From the NCBI RefSeq assembly GCF_025370935.1, contig NC_133472.1, positions 11,840,616 through 11,904,615 on the forward strand: 64,000 nt of DNA, read 5' to 3'. A program made the position numbers and the translations under genes. This document shows positions 1 through 9,661 of the stretch, piece after piece (position 1 is the first letter of the stretch; every line of letters starts with the position of its first letter). The notes beneath the pieces were generated by a model that made no database searches, was not told the origin of the DNA, and worked only from the letters and a program-made list of their open reading frames with translations. This DNA comes from Choristoneura fumiferana. Lineage: Eukaryota; Arthropoda; Insecta; Lepidoptera; Tortricidae.

Positions 1-180
1 ATATGGACTGAAATGATACCAGAATGAGCATGTAACCGATGCCTTGTAAAGAAAATACCCGCAAACTCTGATAGGCTGGCTCTCTGATATGGCAGTAGGT
101 AAACTGAAGCTTCTTGTATTGTATACTGGCGGCTGTTGGCAACATCAGAGGCAACAGTAGAAGATGTCACCAGTTAATCA

Positions 181-319
181 TTAACGTATTCACTGCCACC
201 GACGCATATATGCGTTTTCGGAACTTCACCCAGTGCCGCTGTCATAATTATTCATACATCTTAAACGCACATGTGCGTCGGTGGCACCTGTGGAAGACAG
301 TTGGCAGTGAATGCATTAA
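181..319. mobile_element. TTAA-flanked MITE (piggyBac-like), copy 1
   Basis: A short non-autonomous element bounded by TTAA at 181-184 and 316-319. Its ends are inverted: TTCACTGCCACCGACG on the left and the complement on the right (TGGCAGTGAA near 304-312). Each end carries a different 12-bp palindrome, CGCATATATGCG on the left and CGCACATGTGCG on the right. TTAA target duplications are the rule for piggyBac transposons, so a piggyBac-type MITE is the likeliest class (inference). No coding capacity is present. A second copy in the opposite orientation lies at 50667-50803. Confidence 0.7.
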
Positions 320-339
320 ACAAGTCGTAGTATTCTAGT

Positions 340-570
340 GATCTGTGGCCTCTCAAGCAGAGGATTGTGGAGTCGAGTTCGGGTACGCAACTACATATGA
401 GTTTTCGGAATTTATATGTGAAGTTACATTGAAATTTATAAATTTTATAAGGAACGGTGAAGGAAAACATTGAGAAAAACTGCATACTGCTGCATACATC
501 TGCGAAGAAATTTAATGGTGTGTGTGAAGTTCCCGATCCGTCCACGTTGGAAACAGCCCAACCCTCATTC
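340..570 (+). mobile_element. Degenerate tRNA-derived SINE, plus strand
   Basis: An old copy of the SINE family seen intact at 33222-33535. The tRNA-like head is recognisable as GGCCTCTCAAGCAGAGG followed by a decayed box B (GAGTTCGGG). The body then matches the better copy in order: GAGTTTTCGGAATT, a short A/T stretch, GGTGAAGGAAAACAT, and GTGTGAAGTTCCCGATCCG. Many substitutions and small indels indicate an old insertion. The 3' end is not clear. Confidence 0.65.
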
Positions 571-1565
571 TCTATAGAGGTAGACCGGACATGACCAATA
601 ACGATGACGCTTGTAGTTTTAGCGTGTCTCGTGTATTACCTATTTGCACTGTTGGAAATTTAATAACAACATTTTAGTTATTCTAGTTTGGAAACACAAA
701 ATCAACAACGTCAACAAGCGGCGATGATTGCAATTGTAGCGATGTCTGTGATCTTATCTAAGTCTCTAAAAATTGTAAATGCAAGTGATTTTTGTTATAT
801 TACAATACCTATTTGTACGGATTAAGGCGGCTGTAGAATGCGCTGACGCAGTTGTCTCTGCCGCTGGCAAGAAGCCGCTGTATGAGAGCTCTAAATAGCA
901 CCAATTTCGCCTTGAATGCGACGAACAGAATGCGAGAAGTTTTCTTTAACCACCTCTGTTTGGAATAGATCTCATGAGAGGCGGCATAAGGCGTGGGTCT
1001 CGCGGTCTAGGGGGTCTCGCGCCTCAAATGGTTCTTGTATTTTTGCACATTTAAAAATCTGTCGTCTAATGTGTGCCCACGCTAAATTTAGGTCCTGCGC
1101 CGCCACTGGATCTCGTACCTATTGATATTGGTTCATGTAATGGGGCTTCTCCCTATCAGGCGCTGTTTTATATGCAGTCGAGTGTAAAAGTACCTAACTT
1201 GTGCAATGTTTAAAAAATTTCCTACTTATTACGCGCTCTCATTTCTACGTTATAATGTCGTGCGGTGGCCTTTGTACCTACTTCTCTCAGAGTACATACA
1301 TATTATTATTATGATTAATATAGAATAAGACAAAGCACTCAAAAACTATGTTTTTGATTGCTTTGTTCTATCCGATGTTATCACTGGAAGATTGCCGGTG
1401 ACGGATTTAAGAGTCCCCGCAAGCTCGCGTCGCGTCCCCATACAAACGTAGTTTCGTTCTAATTTACAAGCAGCACTACGGATCAAAACCCAACTTTGCA
1501 ACTATAATAAGAGCAGCCATTACGATGTTTATAATTAATTTTGGTGGTAATTTGGTTTGTTTTGG
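571..1565. other. Unassigned AT-rich sequence
   Basis: No coding region, RNA gene or recognisable mobile element was seen. The part at 820-1130 is somewhat richer in GC than its surroundings, but its longest open frame (69 codons from 916) has no recognisable motif. Confidence 0.5.
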
Positions 1566-1569
1566 TTTA

Positions 1570-1923
1570 TTTTTGGTGCTTGCGGGGTAATCTTAAGACT
1601 GCAACTTCATGCAGCCGCTCGACGCTCGTTTGCAGCGATAAATCTGGAGCGTCAAGTAGCCGAGTCGAACAGCAGCGTCAACATGGCTGCTTGCGTGAAT
1701 ATCAGAAGCGGATTTCTTAAACCTCATTTAGTAGCAGTCGTGGCAGTGGTACAAATAAAAGAAATTGGACTGAATGAAAACAAAAGATAACAGTGTTTGT
1801 TCTGAAATGAAAAGGTTTTTTTTCCAGCGATAAAGCTCAACATTGTCAGCTTTGTCGCTATATGTCACGTGACCAGATTTGACGCTGGAAACGAGCGTTG
1901 AGCGGCTAGATGAGGCCGCACCT
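1570..1923. mobile_element. Degenerate TIR element (MITE-like)
   Basis: The left part reads GCAGCCGCTCGACGCTCGTT (about 1611-1630). The right part, on the opposite strand, reads AGCCGCTCAACGCTCGTTTC (about 1887-1906). The two arms pair over roughly 60 bases with mismatches and are followed inward by CAGCGATAAA / CAGCGTCAAA. This is an inverted-repeat element with no transposase. Target duplication and exact ends could not be fixed. Confidence 0.5.
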
Positions 1924-2875
1924 TTAGATACATGGTTTCTTCAAAATTGTGTCAATATGTATAACTTTTATGTTCTGTAATGGTAATTTGATCGTAGTAC
2001 ACACCATATACACTCCATGTTTGAATATTATCACAGTTAAACTTTCAAGTGTACCTACCTACCTACCAACGTAAACTAATTATTAAGTGTGTAAATATTT
2101 GAATTTTATTGTACCTATTTTTTGAGCAATTACACAATTAAGCACATGTACAATTGTACATTATGTTGGTTTTCCCTTTTCTATTAACATCCCGAATACA
2201 CTCTGATAAGAGCAATGCACAGAATTGATGGAAATAAACATTTCACGCTGAATATTACGAACGAGCTCTGCCTTTATTAGAAAATTGCCCTTATTTCGTT
2301 GAACGGAATGAGGGTTGACTTGAAAGGTTTCAGGTACTTGCCTTGATTGCCATTTACCTGTAAACGTAATTATTTTGTACCTGTACTTTTAACGCAGTGC
2401 TTTAATGGTGAACTTCTATTCAGTTCCTAAACGCCGCGACTGCCTAAAACATTGTAGGTAAGAAATGTAAGAATACGTTATTATCATTTAGTGTACCTAA
2501 ATAATGATTTGGATTAATTACATACCGCAGTAGGCTAGATTTCATGCATGATGCTGAACAATGTACAGTCAGAGTAAAAAAAGGTTCGTCACCCTAAGAT
2601 CTATTTTCCTTTGCTCAGTATGAGCGCTAATCTGCTTTACCGATTGAGTAGAAAATACTGCGTCATCCTGTCAACCTGCTAAACATAGGTAATCAAGTGA
2701 CCATAGCAACTCTACCACTACACCCAAAGAGGAAGGAGTTTGCACTGACAAACACTGACAATTAAATAGAACATTATTTGATAGAAACTTTTACGAAGTT
2801 GTTTATTAAAAAGGTTTTGTATTGATATGAAACCAGATAGGTATATAACGTTTTAAACTTTCGTGATTCTCACTC
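1924..2875. other. Unassigned AT-rich sequence
   Basis: Nothing gene-like seen. Only short scattered TAGGTACCTAC-type strings, which are common in Lepidoptera. Confidence 0.5.
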
Positions 2876-3247
2876 ATAGTCAAAATACCATATACGGGAC
2901 TTATCACGCTATTTTTACACAAGTAATATTTACCTCGACGTTTCGGCAACGTTACAGTTGCCGTGGTCACGAGTAGACTGAAGTGTGGGGTGTTAAGTCT
3001 GCCTAGCAGCGCGAGTTCTTCGAACTACCCGCACTTGATCACTAATAGTACCGGCACTCGTATCACGAACTACCCGCACTTGGTCACTTTTATTAGTCAC
3101 CCTATCACACCGACACACAACACTAACAACGTCTGATCGTCCCTCCGAACATTCACTACGACACACTGTAACGTTGCCAAAACGTCGAGGTAAATATTAC
3201 TTGTGTAAAAATAGCGTGATAAGTCCCGTATATGGTATTTTGACTAT
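2876..3247. mobile_element. TIR element with ~83-bp inverted ends
   Basis: The left arm at 2876-2958 (from ATAGTCAAAATACCATATAC) is the near-perfect reverse complement of 3165-3247. One mismatch was noted by eye, in the TTTCGGCAACG/TTTTGGCAACG stretch. The 206-bp centre holds two near-identical copies of GAACTACCCGCACTTG (about 3019 and 3064). There is no open frame of transposase size. A related solo end occurs near 9291-9323. Target duplication is unclear. Confidence 0.8.
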
Positions 3248-3937
3248 AGATAGGTATATGTTAGAGGTGTATACTATTTTGACCCTTGTTTTCATGTCTA
3301 GTAAATATAATTTGATATGCACTTGTCTACTTAGTACTTTGGTTTCAAATCGTACTAAGAGTATGACTTTGTAAAGCTTTTTAGTTACCTTTATTTTGTT
3401 TTATATTATACAGGCATTGTGAAGTTTTAATTTATAATAATAATAATAAATAATTTCAAGTTTCTTTGTAAAGGAATCAATTTAATATCTGACGAAGGTT
3501 TTCCTACCCCCACTGTACACTAGTTTTTAAGAAGTTACAAACCTAATCCGCTAACAGGTAAAATGTTTGTTTTGTCTCTATCTGGCAAAGGCGAACGCCA
3601 AAGGGAGAAATAAAGACAAACGACTGGTAAAGTTAACACCATAGATGAGTGTGTATACTGGTAACACGCCAGAAGCTTAGCACCGCATCTGATTAAGTAG
3701 GTAGGTACCTTCCCTAGCACTTCGAATCTACAGAACAAGGGCTTACGAGTATATTAATTATAACATGTAGCTGTGTCTGCCTAATAAATATTTTTTTTTG
3801 TGTGTAAAAAATACAAGCTTTTTTGCATACTGTATTTTTTGTGGACTATAAATGCGTTGGGGTCAAATTCAACTTGCAGGATTTGACCCGCACATACATA
3901 GATAGTTACGAGTATATAGGTAAATACATTGCAAGTT
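3248..3937. other. Unassigned AT-rich sequence with a TAA microsatellite
   Basis: No gene seen. A short (TAA)n run lies at about 3436-3452. A small imperfect palindrome GTCAAATT...GATTTGAC lies near 3861-3889. Confidence 0.5.
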
Positions 3938-4590
3938 AAAAAACCGGCCAAGAGCGTGTCGGACACGCCCAAAATAGGTTTCCGTAGCCATTACAAAAAA
4001 ATAAGTATTTTTTTCCTGAGAATTTCGTATTTTATACGGAATCTTCCAATTTTTTAGGTATATTTTATACCTAAGGCTGCTATTTACTCATAAACTACTA
4101 ATAATTCTCAAGCGAACTTAGCCATTATAGTACTCCTTGAAAGTTTGATATAATTACTACCATCCTGATTTTTTTCAAATTTTTCCACCCACTGGTTTAG
4201 ATTTTAGAGGGGGGGACGCTCGATTTTAATGAAAATTTGCACTTTAAAGTTGAATATTTCGCAAAAAAATCACTGAATCGAAAAATCGTTTCAGCAACCC
4301 CCTAATGGTTTTAAAAGACCTATCCAACGATACCCCACACTATAGGGTTGGATGAGAAAAAAAATCACCCCCACTTTACGTCTATTGGAGGTACCCTAAA
4401 AATTTTTTTTAAATTTTTAATTGTGCCATTTTGTCGGCATAGTTTACTTATATATCCGTGCAAAATAATTACATCTTTCTAGCATTGATAGTCCCTGAGC
4501 AAAGCCGCGGACGGATAGACAGACAGACAGACATGGCGAAACTATAAGGGTTCCGTTTTTGCCATTTTGACTCCGGAACCCTAATAAAAA
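3938..4590 (+). mobile_element. GGTTCCG-family repeat (family A), plus orientation
   Basis: The left end carries the palindrome GCGTGTCGGACACGC followed by TTTCCGTAGCCATTA. The right end reads TCCGGAACCCTAAT, so the GGTTCCGTAGCC-type ends are inverted. A GACAGACAGACAGAC stretch lies near 4520. The internal stretch CCTATCCAACGATACCCCAC is shared with copies at 7986-8756 (opposite strand) and 54581-54923. This family is abundant in lepidopteran genomes; its transposon class is not certain from the sequence. Confidence 0.75.
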
Positions 4591-4744
4591 AGAGCTTGTA
4601 AAAACCGTGTTTGAAGTGGTACGAATAGGTGGACGGTTCGCTTCCTGTTCAAACTGACCTTGCTAATGAACCATAGATTGACACATCAACTAGGTATTAA
4701 TTCGTGATTGATCCGTATCATCTCTGCTTAGGTATCATAACGTC

Positions 4745-5015
4745 CTAGTCCTACTGCGAGGCTCAGGCTTCCTTTTAAAATGAGATGGCTTGGGCCTTAG
4801 TCCCCAAGCAGGCCCAGTTCAAATTGGACACTTCAAACACCATGGAATATCTTCGCAGGTGTGTGCAGGTTTCCTTCATTGTAAAAAATAAATAAATTTC
4901 TAATGTAATTTCGCACACAAATTACGTAACTCAGAGGTAATAGCTCGGGCTCGAACCCACGACCCTCTACTTGAGAGGCCATAGTTTTAACCACTAGACT
5001 ACCACGACGTGACCA
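4745..5015 (-). mobile_element. Degenerate tRNA-derived SINE, minus strand
   Basis: On the minus strand the head reads GTGGTAGTCTAGTGGTTAAA (box A region, 4987-5007) and CGTGGGTTCGAGCCC (box B region, about 4950-4964). It is followed by the usual body, GGAAACCTGCACAC, and GGCCTAAGGCCCAAGCCATC at the far end. It belongs to the same family as 33222-33535. An A/T-rich insertion of about 20 bases lies near 4885-4905. Confidence 0.7.
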
Positions 5016-5055
5016 CGACTCACGATCCGTATACATACATAGGTACCTCATTTGC

Positions 5056-5285
5056 TTTAACATAGACCGGATGACCAAGTGGTTAGCTTGAGGTCCCGGG
5101 TTCGATTCCCGGCCGGGGCAGATATTTGTATGAATAATAAGAATGTTTGTTCTCGGGTCTTGGAAGTTTAATATGTATTATATAACTATTTTATCCGTTG
5201 CCTAGTATCAAGCTTTGCTTAGTTTGGGACTAGGTCAATTGGTGGTGTCAAGTCAAGCGTCCCATGATATTTATTATTTACATCC
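5056..5285 (+). mobile_element. tRNA-derived SINE (GGCCGGGGC type), plus strand
   Basis: The head contains a box A-like GACCAAGTGGTTAG and a perfect box B GGTTCGATTCC at 5099-5109. The body includes ATATTTGTATGAATAATA, TGTTCTCGGGTCTTGGA and CCGTTGCCTAGTATC, and ends in CCCATGATATTTATTATT. Compared with the sister copy at 42799-43066, about 15 bases between boxes A and B are missing. It is not a functional tRNA gene because the anticodon arm is incomplete. Confidence 0.85.
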
Positions 5286-5421
5286 CTAGGGGCTTTGATT
5301 ACCTTAGTGATAAATAGGTAGAATCTTAAAAGAACGCAGAATGATTCAGAGTCAGGATGTTTGTGCTTTCAACTATGGCTAATTTAAGTAAGCTTTCAGC
5401 TTAAACTTCAGATGACCAGAT

Positions 5422-5823
5422 CAGGGATGTTATGGAGCTCCGTATCCGTAACCGAAACTATCGGATATCCGAAATAAAAAACTAACCGTAACCGATTCAA
5501 AGTGAAAAGTAGAGTGTTTAACGCGAGACTAAACAACCATAATGCCACTCGAACTATAGTCATCCTCGCTCTGCTGGGGTGGCTAAATATCTCGTGTCAT
5601 TATGGCTTGCTTTAGTCCCTAGTTGAACAATCTACTATTATTTATTCATATTTGTATTTTACTTGTACACTTCCTTAAAAATCCAATATCCGTAACCGAA
5701 ACCGAAACTGTCGGATAATCCGTAATAATTTAACATCCGTAACCGTAACTGAAACCGGTATTATGTTTAACATATATCCGTATCCATATCCAGATCCGAA
5801 TTGTTATACCCATAAAATCCCTG
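5422..5823. mobile_element. hAT-like TIR element built of CCGTAACCG phrases
   Basis: The left end CAGGGATGTTATGG and the right end CCATAAAATCCCTG form an inverted pair with one mismatch. The flanking octamers GACCAGAT (5414-5421) and TTTCAGAT (5824-5831) agree at their last five bases, compatible with a decayed 8-bp target duplication. CAGGG-type ends and 8-bp duplications are typical of hAT transposons (family knowledge). The interior consists of repeated phrases such as ATCCGTAACCGAAAC. A second MITE is nested at about 5507-5640. Confidence 0.6.
5507..5640. mobile_element. Nested MITE with ~45-bp inverted ends
   Basis: The left arm AGAGTGTTTAACGCGAGACT...CATAATGCCACTCG pairs imperfectly with the right arm CTCGTGTCATTATGGC...AGTCCCTAGTTGAACAATCT. 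The phrase repeats of the surrounding hAT-like element resume on both sides, so this is a nested insertion. No target duplication was resolved. Confidence 0.55.
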
Positions 5824-6056
5824 TTTCAGATTATCTAAATTAGTTCAGTTAGGAAGAGGAGTAGTAAGGCAAATACTAGGTACTGGCGAATTCGCAAGTG
5901 ACCTTTCAATATTTTGTTTCATGGGTGGGATGCAGATGTAGTAGAGCGAGGTGAGACGTAGCGCGGTGTTCCTTGAATCTCTTGCTGTCAATAGATGGCG
6001 CGCATTGTCGTATGCTCATGTTTTCATGCTACACAAACTTACGGAATTGGTCAGTA

Positions 6057-7884
6057 CTTAATCACGAAAAAACTTTTTCACGAAAACTTTTTCACGAACG
6101 ACTTTATTACGAAAAAACTATCTCCAATAGACTTTATCACGAAAATACTATATCAGGAAAACTATTTCACGAAAACTTTTTCACGAACGACTTTATCACG
6201 AAAACTTAATCACGAAAAAACTTTATCACGAAACCTATATCACGAATAGACTTTATCACGAAAAATGTTTGTTACTTCTTCACGCTGAAACGGCTAGATG
6301 GATTTGGATGAAATTTGGCAAAAAGTTAGTTTATAATCTGGATTAAAACAAAGGATACTTTTTATCCCGATATTCCCACGGGATAGGGATAAAATTTCGA
6401 AATAACAACCGCTAGGTTTAGATACATGAAATTTGGTATGTAGATAGTCGGACGTCTGGAATAACACGTAGATAACTTTTTGATCCGATATTCCCACGGG
6501 ATATCCAGGGATAAAATCTCGAAATAACAACCACTGGGCTTAGAGCCATGAAAATTGGTATGTAGGTAGCTGGACCTCTGGAATAACACATACCTAGGCT
6601 ATTTTTCACTCCGATGTTCCCACGGGATAAGGATAATATCTTGAAATAATATCCGCTGGGCTTAGAGTCATGAAATTTGGTATGTAGGTAGCTGGATGTC
6701 TAGAATAACACATGCGCTAGTATTTATCCGTATAATCCCACGGGATAGATTTGTTATTAATGGACCCCCATACATCTCTGTATTATTATTATTATTATCA
6801 TTTTGTATTTTTTTCTTTAATTGAATACTGTAGTTTTTAAGTATTTTGCGGTTTTCACAAGTTTCTTGCGGCGCCTTCTTCTTGGCAATGATGGTCTTTC
6901 TGAAAGCGCTGCTTAATTTGTGCGAGCGAGCGAAGCGAGCGAGCAAGACGGTTCGGAGCAGAAGCGACTCTGATAGCTTAGGTTCAGAAGGCTAAGGCGG
7001 GAGCGAAGCGGAGCGTAGCTCCCGCCTTAGCCTTCGATGTTAGGTTTTTTTTATAGCAGCCCGGAAATAAAGGAAGTAGATAGATTAGTAATAGAAAAAA
7101 GCAATTTTAATCAATAATCGCAATATAAGTTGTCAATAACACTATTTAGTGTGGAGATTTTATCCCTATCCCATGGGAAAATCAGGAAAAAAGTAACCTA
7201 TGTGTTATTCCAGAGGCCCAGCTACCTACATACCAAATTTAATGGCTCTAAGCCCAGCGGCTGTTATTTCGAAATTTTATCCCAAGGTATTCCGTGGGAA
7301 TATCGGGCCAAAAAGTCATCTATGTGTTATTCTAGGCATCCAGCTACCTACATACCAAATTTCATGACTCCAAGCCCAGCGGTTATTATTTCAAGATTTC
7401 ATCCCTATCCCGTGGGAATATCGGGATAAAAAGTAACTTATTCCAGAGGTCCAGCTACCTACATACTAAATTTCATGGCTCTACGCCCAGCGGTTGTTAT
7501 TTTGGGATTTTATCCCTGGGTATCCCGTGAGAAAATTGGGTCAAAAAGTTATCTACGTGTTATTCCACACGTCCAACTATCTTCATACCAAATTTCATGT
7601 ATCTAAACCTAGCGGTTGTTATTTCGAAATTTTATCCCTATCCCGTGGGGATATCGGGATAAAAAGTATTCTTTGTTTTAATCCAGATTATAAACTAACT
7701 TTTTGCCAAATTTCATCCAAATCCGTCCAGCCGTTTCAGCGTGAAGAAGTAACAAACATTTTTCGTGATAAAGTCTATTCGTGATATAGTTTTCGTGATA
7801 AAGTTTTTTTGTGATAAAGTTTTTTCGTGATAAAGTTTTCGTGATAAAGTCGTTCGTGAAAAAGTTTTTCGTGAAATAATACTA
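6057..7884. mobile_element. Large foldback element with compound tandem arms
   Basis: A 1.8-kb inverted-repeat structure. The outer part of each arm (6061-6260 and about 7760-7880) is an array of short phrases such as CTTTATCACGAAAA, read in opposite directions on the two sides. The inner part of each arm (about 6290-6760 and 7140-7740) is made of diverged ~115-128-bp units. Each unit contains TATTCCCACGGGAT, TCGAAATAACAACC and GAAATTTGGTATGTAGGTAG, or the complement. The centre (about 6780-7140) has a TAT microsatellite and a GC-rich hairpin at 6988-7034. There is no transposase. Several long frames in the arms result from the lack of stop codons in the repeat units and are not genes. No clear target duplication was found. 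Confidence 0.8.
6988..7034. repeat. GC-rich hairpin at the foldback core
   Basis: A perfect 17-bp stem (AAGGCTAAGGCGGGAGC at 6988-7004 and its complement at 7018-7034) encloses a 13-base loop. The sequence 7003-7012 is GCGAAGCGGA, which recurs in the core hairpin of the other foldback at 25594-25603. Just upstream, 6921-6947 is a run of GAGC/GAAGC words. Confidence 0.85.
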
Positions 7885-7985
7885 GCGCCAGGTTATTATA
7901 TTCCCCTAAACTTATGCACACCTCCTGGAAAGGACTCGGATTACACGCATTTAGGACCAAATGAAGGCATTAAAACAATTTCCAA

Positions 7986-8756
7986 CTAGGAACCGTTATA
8001 GTTTCGCCATGTCTGTCCGTCTGTCTGTCTGTCTGTCTGTCCGCGGTTAAGCTCAGAGACCGTTAGTACTAGAAAGCTGTAATTTGGCATGGCGTAAAGT
8101 GGGGGTGATTTTTTTTTTCTCGACACCCTATTGTGTGGGGTATCGTTGGATAAGAAGGTCTTTTAAAACCATTGGCGGGTTGCCATGACGATTTTTCGAT
8201 TCAGTGATCTGTTTGCGAAATATTGAACTTAAAAGTGCAAATTTTCATCAAAATCGCTCGTCCCCCCCCCCAAACATTCATCGAAGAGGATGGCAGTAAA
8301 TATATCAAATTTACAAGAAAAATTATAACGGCTAAGATTGCTTGAGAATTATTAGTAGTACCTAGGTATAAGAGTAAATAACTGCCTAAGGTATAAAATA
8401 TACTCTTAAAGATCGAGCGTCCCTCCCCTCTAAAATCTAAACCGGTGGATGGAAAAATTTGAAAAAATTCAGGATGGTAGTAAGTATATCAAACTTTCTA
8501 GGAAAACTATAACGGCTAAGTTTGTTTGACAATTATTAGTAGTTTAAGAGTAAATAGCAGCCTAAGGTATAAAATATACCTAAACTTGGAAGATTCCGTA
8601 TAAAATACGAAATCCTTAGAAAAATATTACTTAATTTTTCCGTAATGGCTACGGAACCCTATCTTGGGCGTGTCCGACACGCTCTTGGCCGTTTTTTTCG
8701 TAATAGCTAAGGAACCCTATCTTGGGCGTGTCCGACACGCTCTTAGCCGGTTTTTG
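7986..8756 (-). mobile_element. GGTTCCG-family repeat (family A), minus orientation
   Basis: The mirror copy of 3938-4590: TAGTTTCGCCATGTCTGTCCG comes first, and the ACACGC-type palindrome lies at the right end. The right terminus is duplicated in tandem: GGAACCCTATCTTGGGCGTG followed by TCCGACACGCTCTT occurs at about 8652-8686 and again at 8711-8745. An internal stretch (about 8290-8540) also repeats part of the body, so this copy is a partial tandem dimer. Confidence 0.7.
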
Positions 8757-9290
8757 TAAAGGATTCTATTTGATTGGGCTACTAATGTAATGGGTTGAAA
8801 TAAAATACCTATGCATACGTTACTTTCTACGCGCTTAACCGAGAACAAGATGGTTTGTAACGCGTGCCCCACCCCACCCGCGCCGCGCCTGTTACGTAAT
8901 GTCAATCACTCTCCCCCAGCAGACGTATAAGCAACCAAATACGTACTAAGGAAATTGAATCGAGCCGGCTTACGCATCAATATCGAGTCGAGCCGGAAAA
9001 CTGCTCTGAGCTCTGAACCCTGTAAATATTGTGACTGGCACTCGCTCATAATGATCCGCCACTCTCTTTGAACTTACTCATCTAACCTGTACCTAGGTAA
9101 CTAACTACCGTGTTTCACATTTATACATAAGTATTTATAACATAATAGCGATATTCAGAGCAGCAGTGAACGACTCCGGTAACCGAGAAATTGGTGAACA
9201 AAAGTATAAGTCTATGGATATATAGAGTAGGTCTATGGATATTTTTAAATATTGACCTATGTGAAAATAGTTACCGGTTACTCGTGTGTT
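8757..9290. other. Unassigned sequence
   Basis: No gene or clear repeat seen. The C-rich stretch 8865-8930 (CCCCACCCCACCCGCGCCGCGCC) is notably richer in GC than the surroundings, but has no supported function. Confidence 0.45.
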
Positions 9291-9323
9291 AGCGTGATAA
9301 GTCCCGTTGGTGGTATTTTGATT
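9291..9323 (-). repeat. Solo end of the 2876-3247 element family
   Basis: TAGCGTGATAAGTCCCG followed by GGTATTTTGA matches the right end of the element at 2876-3247. The intervening bases differ (TTGGTG instead of TATA). Confidence 0.5.
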
Positions 9324-9386
9324 TGACTAATAGTTACCGACTCTGTGCTTAGCAAATTTTGAACTAGTGCACTTGAGTCTTTGGGC

Positions 9387-9473
9387 AGGCGCGGCGCACT
9401 CCGCGATATAAGTGCGATTCTGTAAGTATCAAAACTCCCCACGCCGGCGTGGGTTAACTCACTAGGGCTATTT
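9387..9473 (-). repeat. Dispersed repeat with ACGCCGGCGT palindrome, minus copy
   Basis: The reverse complement of this segment closely matches 24957-25050. Shared parts are AGCCCTAGTGAGTTAACCC, CACGCC(G/A)GCGTGGGG, TTTTGATACTTACAGA and TATATCGCGGAGTGCGCCGC. It has no coding capacity. Confidence 0.75.
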
Positions 9474-9509
9474 AAATTATTTAAGTACTTATTGTGTGGT
9501 ATTTTTTTT

Positions 9510-9661
9510 GTTTCATACAAAAATACCATTCCGTCCAAAAATAATCAACCTTGCATTAACATTAACTGTATTTTTTTTAACTTAATTTAATTGAAACTAA
9601 TTAACAACGATGCAAATAATCGATCCTCAAAATATTTGCATCTGATTATCTAGCACACTGT
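9510..9661 (-). repeat. Dispersed repeat shared with 27279-27427
   Basis: On the minus strand this segment runs CAGTGTGCTAGA, ATCAGATGC, GGATCGATTA, TTGCATCGTTGTT, TAGTTTCAATT, ACAGTTAATGTTAATGC, then GGACGGAATGGTATTTTTGT. The same order is seen on the plus strand at 27279-27427. Confidence 0.75.

Noticed and set aside
6294..7784. Series of 60-100-codon frames in the foldback arms, with similar peptides on both strands
   Set aside because: They are translations of the ~120-bp tandem units, which lack stop codons in one frame; the peptide similarity comes from the repeats.
8020..8043. GTCT microsatellite runs here and near 4520, 30510, 35130, 46280 and 54860
   Set aside because: Each is an integral part of a dispersed repeat family, not an independent locus.
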